Below, piece by piece: positions 1-8,486 of a DNA stretch of 11,184 bases. Within the stretch, counting starts at the first letter, position 1; every line of letters begins with the position of its first letter. The position numbers were made by a program, and so were the translations under genes. Source of the DNA: Jimgerdemannia flammicorona (lineage: Eukaryota; Mucoromycota; Endogonomycetes; Endogonales; Endogonaceae); NCBI GenBank assembly GCA_003990745.1, contig RBNI01006574.1:1-11184 (forward strand), written 5' to 3'. The notes under the pieces were generated by a model, which was given only the letters and a program-made list of their open reading frames with translations, was not told the origin of the DNA and made no database searches.

Positions 1-1114
1 AAAAAAAAGATTAAGTCATGTACAAAATCGTTATTACGTGTGTTCACACATCTATTATTAAACATATTCATTAATCACAGATAATTACCCTAAGTCTTCA
101 AAGTTCCCAGCGGAATATATTCATTTCCTGAGATGCGGAAATGGCGTTATCGTGAGCTTTCCGAGTGTTTTTTCGTCTCAAATTCCGGAGCGATTTCCAT
201 TCCGTGCCTTGTTTTGTATGGACACCACATGCATATATATACACATTTTGGACGTGATACCGCAACGAAAGTGTTGCGGGACAAGTTCGTCCACTCCATG
301 TCAGATCGCCGGGATCTCATCACGCTACGCCACCCTACAACAAACCCCTATTACTGCTGGTCCCATCACACACACACCTCCGCAACCATAACCAGAAACT
401 ATCTACAGCTTTACGCATATTCGCAAATTTATCAAAATGCATTTATTTTGACACTGTTACACATTTTCTCGCATCGATATCTCACGGTTCGCTGTTTCAC
501 CATACGAGACACAGAATAGCGCATAGGTGCAATAAAAGGAATCGATTAGCCGAAGGCGCGGTAGGTAATATCTAAGTTGCCAAAACCGCTGAAGTGGGAG
601 AATTAGTGTTGCGGTTAGCGGAGGTTCATGGGACATTGGACAAAAAAATGTCGTTAAAGGATGCCGGAAAGAAAAAGAGAGGTGATGATCCTAGCAATGG
701 CGAGAAGTAGGTGGCTCACGCGGGGTGGTGCACGAATGGAAACATGCGATGAGGGAGAGTATATACTGCTAATTTCATATATTACTGGCTTGATTCAGGC
801 TCACAATGCTGCAAAGGACAAGATTACTCGCATCCTTTCCAAAGTACATGCCATGTTAGTTCTTTAGGAGCGCTTTGTCGATGAGAAAATGGTTCTTACA
901 ATGAAGGTGTAGTTATAAATGTATACTTCTTGCTAATTAAAGCGTAGGATTCACAGCGAGTTTCATACAAGAAATGACGGGAGCATACAAATCGCCTTAT
1001 AAATGTATGTCAGACTATGGATGAATGAATCTATGGCAATATTCTAGGTTTTTGGTAAAATCGTTGAGCATACAAGCAATATATAACTCAAGGACAGGCC
1101 CAAGCACAGTGACT
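1..1114. other. Non-coding or unrecognised left flank
   Basis: I find no gene here that I can support. Open frames on the plus strand (for example 133-519 and 661-867) are short, have no recognisable motif and no convincing splice or start context. Visible structure is minor: an A8 run at the very left edge, a short (CA)n stretch near 366-376, a hairpin with a perfect 7-bp stem at 260-279, and two copies of the 12-mer ttataaatgtat near 913 and 1000. CpG dinucleotides are common, unlike in the right half of the window. The A run could be the tail of a plus-strand retroposon lying to the left, but nothing else supports that. Confidence 0.5.
260..279. repeat. Short perfect hairpin
   Basis: The arms ccgcaac and gttgcgg are perfect 7-bp complements around the 6-base loop gaaagt. 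There is no T-tract after it and no adjacent gene, so no function is proposed. Confidence 0.5.
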
Positions 1115-2190
1115 TTAGCACGAGAGGAGGGTATCAAGATAAGTAAGGATGATGCCGGCATCAACGAGCTTGGAGTAGTCCCAGTGTGTCCTGAACTCGG
1201 TTTTATAGGTCCAAAAAACCCAGCCGGAACCGGCTTTCTCGTAAACGGAAAAATGCTTCTGGGTCCACTCGGTCATGAACGCTTTGAAATCGGGGCTCCG
1301 GTTCTTGTAGCCGCCCCGCTCACGCGAGCCGGGGAGGCCAGCGGACATCTCATCAACGATCGTCTAGTAGTTCATCTCGCCGGCCGTGATGTCAGGGTAG
1401 GAGGCCCACCGTTCCACTTGAAGTATATGTGCAAGTCGAGCGTGGTGTTCGAGTATAATATTAGTTCTTTGTCATGAAATCTTTCCAGTAGCCAGGCTCC
1501 TGGAAGGCTTCTTGAATGACGGTGACAACATTTGTGTCGCTCTGACCGTTGACATTGTGGACAATCCTATAGCCATTTTTGTAGTAACTATTTTTGTGAT
1601 GTCAAAATGCGCATTAGTTAATGCTAGCCAAGACGACTTCCGTCCCATTTACGCAAATTTGTGCAATACCTACTTCTTTAGGTGTCAAATTGAGCATTGT
1701 AGCCCAAGGGCTCGTTAAGTGATTCAATTGAGGTGACGACGTCCTTGTATTCATCGGTGGTGAGGATGTTGGCAACTTGAGTCATAATTCTCTCAGTACG
1801 AGCGACGTTTATAGGCTCGTTCCAGTGGACCTCGGCGTTCTCTTGGTCAGAGTAATCGAAGTCATTTTGGGATCAGGGGGCGCCATGCATGTCAAACATG
1901 ATCTTAAGCCCATATTTTCTAGCCCAGCCCACTGCTTTGAGGAAGTAATCCCAAGAGCCCTGGACGTAAGGTTCGTCATTTTGGACATCAATCGCCAGTA
2001 GCCGACGGGAATGCGGAGGGTATTGATACCTGGGGTTACAGATCAAAAAACATTTTCGCCAGAAATTGTTATATACTCATAAATATTTTATGAGGCTTAC
2101 CCCAACTGGCAAGGATCCTGACATCATCCTCCGTGAAAAAAGTATCCCGATGGCGTTTGCCCCGAGTGGATCAGCTGACACCATTCATGT
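1115..2190 (-). pseudogene. Broken GH5 exo-1,3-beta-glucanase-type gene
   Basis: The minus strand encodes successive pieces of a fungal GH5 exo-beta-1,3-glucanase. Reading from high to low positions these are DTFFTEDDVRILASWG (about 2101-2150), INTLRIPVGYW (about 1995-2029), EPYVQGSWDYFLKAVGWARK then FDMHGAP (about 1876-1985), SLNEPLGYNAQF (NEP, the acid/base glutamate motif, at 1708-1716), and VVTVIQEAFQEPGYWKDFM. The last piece is a C-terminal stretch that includes AGSGWVFWTYKTE and HWDYSKLVDAGII (about 1150-1240). Two introns remain: 2030-2100 (71 bp, donor GTAAGC) and 1588-1673 (86 bp, donor GTAGGT). Lesions are one base lost after GYW (about 1994), a TGA at 1873-1875 where the family has a Gly in HGAPGSQ, a lost base before the second intron, stops at 1461-1463 and 1364-1366, and a frameshift between them. 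I could not find the N-terminal GGWL region or the nucleophile-containing GEW motif. Such enzymes trim or remodel cell-wall beta-1,3-glucan outside the cell. Family call strong, subfamily less so. Confidence 0.82.
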
Positions 2191-3109
2191 GTAAGCCCCT
2201 TTCAATGGTCATGTTAGTATATACAAACATGACAGCCGAGTGTCAAAAGATACGCACGCACACTTCAATGGCCATCGTGACTTTGCGTATAGTAGTTTCA
2301 CCGCGTAAACTCCCTATCCATATTAATGGCGACACTGTCCAAGCCTAAAGAAAATGAGTAAGTTATCGGGTTCAATGGCGATATCAAAAATAACTGATTA
2401 TCCATCCTGGCGCAGTCTGGCGTAACATGACTAACGCCAGCCATCGGGGCTATGCAACATAATTTACCTTATTAGTTTTAGTTCCGTAATTGCATCCCAC
2501 TATGGTCATGAAATACCAAGCATGGTTTCCTTTTGGTGTAGGAAGGACGCGAGGCTCGGCGATGTTCCGACGGGAGGGCACGATCGAGCCAGTATGACAT
2601 TAATGGTGCCTTCGTTGACCTTGCGATGCGTGCCCACAGGAAACGAAAGATGCCACACCCAGTCACCGCATTGCTTCTCTACCGTCATTCTATTGCTATG
2701 GGATGCAAAAACGAATTTTTTTTGTGGCTATTCGTTTTGTATTCCACATTGCAAAGGGCCCACGATCTCGTGTACCATGTTACTTAAACCGTTACTTGAT
2801 TGCTTCGGCTGTGCTTGATTGTTTCGGCCATTCCGACACGGTTTCGTATTTGAATTTTCTGTGCTATCACGCGAGATACCCACCCCTTCTCTTGGTGGAA
2901 AGATCACATGGTGGGGCTGTGGGGGTTATAGATGGACTTACGTGTCTATAGGCATCACGGTGCTTTCTGAATCGTGCGACGTAGTGACTTAAGAATCATC
3001 CAGGTACATCACTCAAAAAAACACAATCCAAAAAAAACACCTTAAATAATATCTAGATGTGCTGATGAAGACAATCGCCGTCTTTGATAATTAGCCTCCT
3101 ACAAAAATA
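2191..3109. other. Unrecognised region between glucanase pseudogene and mini-retroposon
   Basis: This stretch should hold the missing N-terminus and promoter of the minus-strand glucanase pseudogene, but I could not recognise the expected RGVNLGGWL-like start in any minus frame. Overlapping open frames near 2478-2951 on both strands are short and contradict each other. One imperfect direct repeat is visible, 15 bases at 2795-2809 and 2814-2828, differing at one position (cttgattgcttcggc and cttgattgtttcggc). Confidence 0.45.
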
Positions 3110-3123
3110 GGTATAGTATCGAT

Positions 3124-3127
<4 letters not shown>
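3110..3127 (+). repeat. Target-site duplication, left copy
   Basis: The 18-mer ggtatagtatcgatcatt occurs here and again, identical, at 3178-3195. The two copies flank a 50-bp insertion that is nearly all poly-T. An exact duplication of this length is what target-primed reverse transcription leaves. Confidence 0.9.
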
Positions 3128-3156
<29 letters not shown>

Positions 3157-3177
3157 CTTTTTTTTCTTTTAAAGTCT
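3128..3177 (-). mobile_element. Extremely 5'-truncated retroposon (tail only)
   Basis: On the minus strand the insert reads a 7-base stub (agacttt), then A-rich sequence with two G interruptions, ending in a run of about 29-31 A. It is flanked by the identical 18-bp duplication. This is the structure of a LINE-machinery insertion whose reverse transcription stopped almost at once, leaving only the poly(A) tail of the template RNA. The body is too short to name the parent RNA, which could be a LINE, a SINE or a cellular mRNA. The perfect duplication suggests the event is young compared with the LINE on the right. Confidence 0.85.
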
Positions 3178-3195
3178 GGTATAGTATCGATCATT
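3178..3195 (+). repeat. Target-site duplication, right copy
   Basis: Exact second copy of the 18-mer at 3110-3127, immediately after the 50-bp insert. Removing the insert and one copy restores a continuous ancestral sequence. Confidence 0.9.
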
Positions 3196-3520
3196 CAACG
3201 TAAACAGTTCAAGATAATAACAAGCACCGATACCAAGTTCCAGCGTCAAGCTCATTGATTTTAGGGTGTGGTAACAACTTTCACTTCAGTAAGATCAATA
3301 TGGCGACAATGCAAACTCCAATGGGCCTTGGGCTCTTGAGATTTGTCCTGAGTCACCTTTGTGTTTTTGAATATTTGTATTTGCTGCTTTTGGCAGTGAA
3401 TATTAATTCCTGTCAAAAGTTTCAGTACCCGGCGGAACGGGTGGCGCTTTGTGACCAGTGCTACAGCCTGTCGTTGAAGTGGCGCAGAGTGAATGCTGTA
3501 AGCGGCTGCTGCTGCTTTTG
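3196..3520 (+). promoter_or_regulatory. Upstream region of the EXORDIUM-like gene
   Basis: This holds the 5' flank of the gene starting at 3585. A CCAAT pentamer is present near 3318-3322, about 200 bp before the TATA box, which is a usual place for such an element in fungi, though a pentamer occurs often by chance. A 127-codon antisense frame over 3261-3644 has no recognisable motif and overlaps the promoter and signal-peptide codons, so I treat it as chance. The mini-retroposon insertion lies about 390 bp upstream of the TATA box. Confidence 0.4.
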
Positions 3521-3528
3521 TATATAAA
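3521..3528 (+). promoter_or_regulatory. TATA box
   Basis: TATATAAA lies 57 bp before the ATG at 3585. Transcription would be expected to start roughly 25-40 bp or more downstream, giving a short 5' leader. It supports 3585 as the true start region of the gene. Confidence 0.65.
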
Positions 3529-3584
3529 CCGTTCACGAAACTTCCATCGATTCGATATCCATTGTGGTAGTCATCAATATCACC

Positions 3585-4767
3585 ATGAGGTTTTCTTTCT
3601 ATACACTCACTGTCCTCGCATGTATCGTGGCCTCCGGCGTGCAAGCCGCTCCCTCCACCCTCAATGAACGGGACAACACTTCAACTGTCTACGGTGGCAT
3701 CACATCGGGGTTCCCAACAGACGGACAAGGGCCTCGTAACGAGAACCTTCTTTCATCAGGCGATGCCACCGTTCAGCTACATTATTTTGGTGGTAAAGTC
3801 ATGTGGCACCATGTATGTACCTCGATGTTTGTGAATATTGGCGCGACAATATGTTGTCCCCATCTGACGTAAACTCCCATTTCCACTCTGCCCATGTTAT
3901 ATACAGATCAACATATACTATATCCTCTACGGTAACCGTTGGACTAGCAAATCCCAGGAAGATCTCCTCGTTTACTATGGCAACCACATCTCGAACACAG
4001 CCTGGTGGAAACTAGTCGCCCTCCCCGACAAGCAAGGTCACAAGGCCGGTACCGGCGGTGTCAGTGTAAAGAAGGTCATCCACTGCTCTGGCAGCTGCAT
4101 GAAGCATTCCAGCAAAATTACACGGCCGACTGTCGTGCAAATTGTTTCAGACCACCTTTCGGCTGGCAAAGTACCTCTCGATGTCAATGCCATCTACATC
4201 GTGCTGACCTCTCCCGACGTTATCATGACGAGTTCCTGCAGCGGTGGCTCTTGTGGCTTCCATGATCACGCCACCTACAAGGGTACGCCCATCGTGTACA
4301 GCTGGGTCGGCAACTGGTACGGCACCGGTTGCACCATCGGCTGCATTGACTCTCATAATTCCAAAAATTCGCCCAACGGCGATGTCGGCATTGACGGATT
4401 GATCAGCGTTTTGTCTCACGAGCTTGCCGAAGCTGCCACCAATCCATACTACGATGCCTGGCAGGGCAAACCGAATGCTGAAGACGAAAACGGTGATCTT
4501 TGCAGCTGGAAGTGAGTATTCATTCCCCGAGAGTTCATTTAATCTTCCCTTAATTTCATTACTCACGAGCTCGCTGGTCTCTTTCATGTCTGGGTTAACA
4601 ACGTTATTTCCCTCTTAACAATGATTAGGTTTGGAAAATACTCGGTCGGCGGCACTGGTTCAAAGTCATACATTTACAACATACTAATCGGCAACAAGCG
4701 CTTCCTTATTCAAGAGATGTGGAAGCTTACAAGCAATACTGGCAAAGGTTACTGCGCGATGTCATAA
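3585..4767 (+). CDS. Secreted EXORDIUM-like / PHI-1 family protein, three exons
   Basis: Exons 3585-3812, 3907-4511 and 4629-4767 join in frame to give 323 residues. The start was chosen because CACCATG is a good initiation context and is followed directly by a signal peptide (MRFSFYTLTVLACIVASGVQA, cleavage likely after residue 21). An in-frame ATG at 3564 would put hydrophilic residues first. Family hallmarks in order are LHYFGGKVM before the first intron, INIYYILYGNRW (77-88), SCSGGSCGFHDHATY (186-200), IVYSWVGNW (about 205-213), SPNGDVGIDG (231-240), LSHELAEAATNP (245-256), GDLCSWKFG (272-280) and FLIQEMW (303-309). These match the phosphate-induced protein 1 / EXORDIUM conserved region, and the length is normal for the family. 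Plant members are extracellular and growth- or phosphate-responsive; their biochemical activity is not established. The HELAE core resembles a metal-binding peptidase motif, but that is inference. Many cysteines suggest disulfides. No lesion is seen, so it is probably expressed. Confidence 0.93.
3813..3906 (+). other. Intron 1 of the EXORDIUM-like gene (94 bp, phase 0)
   Basis: Donor GTATGT follows CAT (His76) and acceptor ATACAG precedes ATC (Ile77). CTGAC at 3864-3868 fits a branch site 38 bases before the acceptor. Splicing joins VMWHH to INIYYILYG, which restores the family's N-terminal strand. Reading through would stop at the TAA at 3870-3872. Confidence 0.9.
4512..4628 (+). other. Intron 2 of the EXORDIUM-like gene (117 bp, phase 2)
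   Basis: Donor GTGAGT splits the Lys278 codon (AA|G) and acceptor GATTAG ends at 4628. Splicing joins DLCSWK to FGKYSVGGTG, matching the DLC...FG...GG pattern of the family. Reading through would stop at a TGA overlapping the donor. Confidence 0.88.
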
Positions 4768-4883
4768 GCCTTTCCCATAACAATTTCTTTTGTCGCACAT
4801 TGCATTCGGCGACATTGGTTTTTGTGGTGTATATATTGGTTGAACAACGTTCTCGTAGTTATTCATGTAATGATACGAATACC

Positions 4884-4889
4884 AATAAA
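4884..4889 (+). terminator. Polyadenylation signal candidate
   Basis: AATAAA lies 117 bp after the stop codon of the EXORDIUM-like gene in an AT-rich stretch. Fungal 3' ends often lack a strict hexamer, so this is plausible but not required. Confidence 0.5.
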
Positions 4890-5680
4890 ATTTTATTGAT
4901 AACGTGGCTATGTCTAGTATATATTTTAAATTACAGATCTCGTTCCCAGTATCCACCAAAAGTGTTCCACTTCTTTATAATTAATCCTATTTCCCGTTCA
5001 TGGTACGTTGGCATATCGATGCTTACTTTAATCGACCCTGGTCAATAACGGCATGCTATATTTTGGAAACTACAACATTCATCATTGAAGAGCTGAACGA
5101 ACGTAATACCAATTACATGAATCAACGTAAGTGACCGTTTCAAACTTCATGCTTTTATCTGAACATCCTTCCGAAGGATATCTTACCCTGCTTAGGTGAT
5201 CTCCCCCTATATTATGGTTGAGCTATTGACGCAAAGAAGAAAAAAAAAAGAGGGTGATAATTTTCCCAGCAAGTTTAGTTGCTTGATATGCAGTTATTAA
5301 CGTAATTTATCTCCTGGAACGTATGTGATTTCTCGAACAACGTTAATGACGTCCTTTAGCGACCTGAGGCACAAATTTGACTGCTTCCCTTCTACCATTA
5401 GAGGTCTTTTGACTAATGTTGGCTAATAGTATTATTGGCTATTAATGGCCAATGAAATTAATTATTGGGGGTTTCAGCTGAACAGAGTATGTATAAAGTA
5501 ACTGGGAGCTCAATTTACACTAATGTTCATCCATAGAATACTTAACAAAACATTATATTACAATATCATATGGCAGCCTTTTTTCAAGAATAATTTTGTG
5601 ATAATCATCCTTATGTAATTGCAATTTTTTTCTACAAATATCCCCTCTATCACAAGTATAATATTTTCTGAAACATTTCG
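4890..5680. other. AT-rich intergenic region
   Basis: No gene recognised. A-rich tract at about 5235-5251, a palindromic cluster at about 5390-5470, and growing AT content toward 5680. The last CpG before the CpG-free block is at 5679-5680. This is the transition from ordinary sequence to retroelement sequence. Confidence 0.5.
5434..5453. repeat. Near-perfect 20-bp palindrome
   Basis: attggctattaatggccaat differs from its own reverse complement only at one symmetric pair. Related TTGGCTA and TAATG words lie just before it (5417-5440), and an ATTGG/CCAAT pair after it. It could be a protein-binding dyad or the remnant of a small inverted-repeat element; no terminal duplication was seen. Confidence 0.45.
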
Positions 5681-5911
5681 AAATACTCTATAAACCCACC
5701 TTGTCTTTTTAAAATCTTTTAAGCAGTATTTCTTATCAGCTTTATATAATTTTGAATGATTTCATTAATATACTTTTCTTTAATTGCTTTGATGGTATGT
5801 GTTTTGTCTTTTTTATTTTTATAGTCACTTGGACTCTCACTTTCTTACTATCCAATCTATGTATGTTATACTAATATAACACCACCTCTTACTCAATCTC
5901 ATGAGGGGCCT

Positions 5912-5954
5912 CCCCCCCCCCCCCCTCTTCCTCTCTCTCCTCTCTATCTCTCTG
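5912..5954 (+). repeat. C14 run followed by CT-rich tract
   Basis: A run of 14 C (5912-5925) is followed by CT-rich simple sequence to about 5954. On the LINE coding strand this reads as purine-rich GA sequence then G14 near the 3' end of the element. G-rich 3' UTR tracts are known in L1-type LINEs; here that role is inference. Confidence 0.6.
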
Positions 5955-6323
5955 AAAAATCACTATTCCCCTAGTGACTCCAATTCTCCCTCTACTCTAC
6001 TTATAAATATTCTCTACTAGTCTCTTACAGATTTCCCCTCCAGGTCCCCACTCCTTCTAATAGCTATTCAAAAGCTCCATCATCAGTCACTCCCACCTAG
6101 TGATCTGTAATCTAAGCACTAGCTGCTGCCCATTCTCAAACATATACATCTAATGTCTGATAAGTCCAATCCAAATAGCTAGTGCCCACTCAATAGTTAA
6201 CCACTTATCTCTCACCTCTCCTACTAGCCTTCTCTAAAGATCACTCTACCTCTCTCTCACTATAGACTCTGGTGGGTAGACCCTCAAGAGACTCTTGATT
6301 ACTCTCCAAAAGTCTCCCATCAC

Positions 6324-6398
6324 CTCACACTCTCTCAACTAATGCTCAGAAGTCTGCACCACTCTATTCTCTTGTCTAACATTGAGACACTTCTTACA
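6324..6398 (-). pseudogene. C-terminal zinc-binding motif of the LINE ORF2
   Basis: The minus strand reads C-x2-C (codons at 6396-6398 and 6387-6389), then TSEH with His at 6342-6344, one stop, and Cys at 6327-6329. This gives a C-x2-C...H-x4-C pattern with the E-H spacing typical of the zinc-binding tail behind LINE reverse transcriptases (zf-RVT type). An in-frame TAG sits just after the His codon. Confidence 0.7.
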
Positions 6399-7299
6399 CT
6401 CCAATACTCTCCCATCTACCAAATGTTCTGACTGATAGTTTAATATCACATTTTGCCATAAAAGTCTCCACTATACTATTTAAAACTTAGAGAGGAGTCA
6501 CTGTGCCACTTGTTTACTCTATGATCAAACTCTATTCCAGTTCTACTTCTTGCTGATCCCCACTCCTTACTATGCTTCTGATCACAGATCTTGTCTATGC
6601 TCCTACAGACACTCCATATCATTCTCTAAGCTAAAGTCATCTACTAGTATACTTCCTAATAGAAGATAGTCCCACTTCTACATTTTGGATCCCTAGTCCT
6701 CCTCTCCCTTATTGCTCTATTAATTCAATATACACCATCAATCACTCTTCATCAGAATCCCTTAAAGTGCATCTTCTGACTCTCCTTCAGTATCACCAGA
6801 GAAAGCAGATTACCAGACATATCATGGAGAGAGAACTATACCTCTCACACTCTCTACATAAGAGGTATCTACTTATAGTCTCTCAACTCACTAGCTTGCT
6901 TCAACCACCATACTCTCAAGTAATATAGATATTTGGTAAAGTCCACCAGCCCCAGCCCCCTCCAGTCTACTGATAATGTTACTACCTCTCAGCCAATCTA
7001 ACTTCTCTGTTCTACCCAGATCCAGAATCTGGTCATTTTCAATAGCCTCTTGACCACCTATATTAGGAAATTCAAGTGATACCTCAGATACTACAACTTG
7101 GACAGCTAGTATATATTCAGTATCACTCTTCTAACTAGGAAGATATAATAGTCACTCTACTCCAAAAGAGTATTTCTCCACTCAACTAACTACTGCTTCT
7201 ATCATTTTCAAGGCAATAGAGACTCATATATAGAGAAGTAGATTCTCAGATAATAGACTATCTCTTCTGCTAGAACAACTGCTCCAATCATATCTCTCT

Positions 7300-7512
7300 C
7301 TACTATTTCTCCTTCTAATATCAGAGTCTCACACTTGTACCAGTTCAACTTAGTACTGGAGCATCTCTTATACTATTTCATAGCCCTCTTCAGTACAGTC
7401 ACATCTTCTACAGAGCCCAGCCCAACTACTATATCATCAGCAAAGACCCCCACCTTCCAATTCACTTCAAGAATATTTAACCCCCCCATCTTATACCTAA
7501 TTTTGTCCAACA
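7300..7512 (-). pseudogene. LINE reverse transcriptase, motif C part
   Basis: The minus strand reads LLDKIRYKMGG, then VGVFADDIVVG, with the catalytic FADD box intact at 7433-7444. It continues with the thumb-side pattern seen in LINEs (LNWYKCETLIL, then YYLRIYF for the usual YLGI-F motif). It is separated from motif B by the nested insertion. The first residues (LSLEPL) are encoded by the left copy of the duplicated target site. Confidence 0.85.
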
Positions 7513-7528
7513 GAGGCTCCAGGGAGAG
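7513..7528 (+). repeat. Target-site duplication of the nested insertion, left copy
   Basis: gaggctccagggagag here matches gagactccagagagag at 8471-8486 at 14 of 16 positions. Both differences are G here versus A there. On the LINE coding strand the right copy has C-to-T changes, so it decayed after insertion. Confidence 0.85.
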
Positions 7529-8470
7529 ATGGTGGATGGTGCAAGGAGAATTGGACTTCAGTGGCAAAGAGAGGAGAGGGAAGAGAACTGGAGACTACAG
7601 ATATAGAGATGAGACAGGCTACTGCTGGGTGGTGCATTGGTGGAGGATTTTTGGCTTAGCAATAGAATGGATGTATGTGGGGCTTAGGGGGGGATCTGTG
7701 GCCTGAAGTGTGGTAGAGGGTGGGGATTGGTGAGGAGTGGAACTGGAATAGTCTTTGGTCTTAGAGCAAGTAGGTAATGTAGTGACTTCCCCCCAAGTTC
7801 TGGATAGTATGGTAGAGGTTTCTAAGGCAGAATGTGATGCTGAACTATCAGTCTGGGCACTTGGTAGTGGATGGCACATTTGAGTGTGAGGAATGTATAG
7901 ATATTGGCCAGGAGAGGGAAGTAGTATAAATGCCTGAACACTGGCTTGGCAAGTATAAAGTCTTAGGAGAGTTTTGGCACCACATTGTGAACTAGTTAGG
8001 ACTGCAAGCCCTGGTGGAGGGGGAAGGGGGAAGATGGGGAGATCTCTGCCAAAGGCTAGTGGATGGGGTGGGGGATGAGTAGCTGACCTTGGGTTGGGTT
8101 CTAGCAATTTGAGTTGGGCTGGCTGGGCATTGGTTATATGTATTTAAGGAGGGCCAGCAGACTGGGGTTGGGACTAAGATATCATAATGGGAGTGGCTAT
8201 TACTGGATATTTTGAATAGCTGGTGGAGAGGGTGGGGATCGGGTAGGGGAAGCCAATAGAGTTTGGTGAATTATATTTACCAGAAAAGTAGAGAGAGGGT
8301 TCAGGTGGCAGGTGGCTGGGTTATCCTCCAATAGGGAGAGATAGAAGATAGAGAAAGGGATCTGAGAGATATAGGTTGAGGGGTTGTGGGTGAAATTGTA
8401 TTATTATTTATATATTGAGATAATAAAGGGAAGTCCAAGTAACTATAGTAAAAAAAAAAAAAAAAAAAAA
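7529..8470 (+). mobile_element. Nested poly(A) retroposon, 942 bp, inside the LINE RT
   Basis: This segment is G/T-rich on the plus strand, opposite in strand bias to its host LINE. It ends in A21 (8450-8470) and is bounded by a 16-bp target-site duplication. Removing it and one duplication copy restores a continuous RT frame from motif B to motif C. I could not identify its content: plus-strand frames have many stops and no RT, endonuclease or zinc motif that I recognise. The longest frame is a minus-strand Pro/Ser/Thr-rich 162-codon stretch (7619-8107), antisense to the inferred transcript and probably a by-product of low purine content. It could be a 5'-truncated LINE 3' end, a non-autonomous element or a decayed retrocopy. 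It contains the only CpG of the block (8240-8241). Confidence 0.85.
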
Positions 8471-8486
8471 GAGACTCCAGAGAGAG
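8471..8486 (+). repeat. Target-site duplication of the nested insertion, right copy
   Basis: Second copy of the 16-bp site, directly after the A21 tail, with two G-to-A differences from the left copy. It encodes the LSLES end of RT motif B on the minus strand; the left copy keeps the more conserved LSLEP. Confidence 0.85.

Noticed and set aside
133..867. Plus-strand open frames at 133-519, 152-391 and 661-867
   Set aside because: Short, overlapping in different frames, without recognisable motifs or splice context.
2478..2951. Overlapping small frames on both strands, considered as the N-terminus of the glucanase or a separate gene
   Set aside because: No GGWL or signal-peptide pattern in the minus frames, and plus frames lack motifs.
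3126..3170. Poly-T tract as simple slippage or a terminator
   Set aside because: The identical 18-mers on both sides and the non-T stub aaagtct fit retroposition; slippage would not duplicate the flank.
3564..3584. Upstream in-frame ATG as the start of the EXORDIUM-like gene
   Set aside because: It would add MVVINIT in front of a good signal peptide; the ATG at 3585 has the better context (CACCATG).
3261..3644. Minus-strand 127-codon frame over the promoter of the EXORDIUM-like gene
   Set aside because: No motif, overlaps the TATA box and signal-peptide codons of a well-supported gene.
4147..4587. Minus-strand 146-codon frame
   Set aside because: Complete antisense overlap with exon 2 of the EXORDIUM-like gene and no motif of its own.
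7335..7706. Plus-strand 123-codon open frame
   Set aside because: It crosses the insertion junction at 7513-7528 and is antisense to the FADD-containing RT segment, so it cannot be an ancestral gene.
7619..8107. Minus-strand 162-codon Pro/Ser/Thr-rich open frame inside the nested element
   Set aside because: It is antisense to the poly(A)-tailed orientation, has no recognisable domain, and long stop-free frames are expected on a pyrimidine-rich strand.
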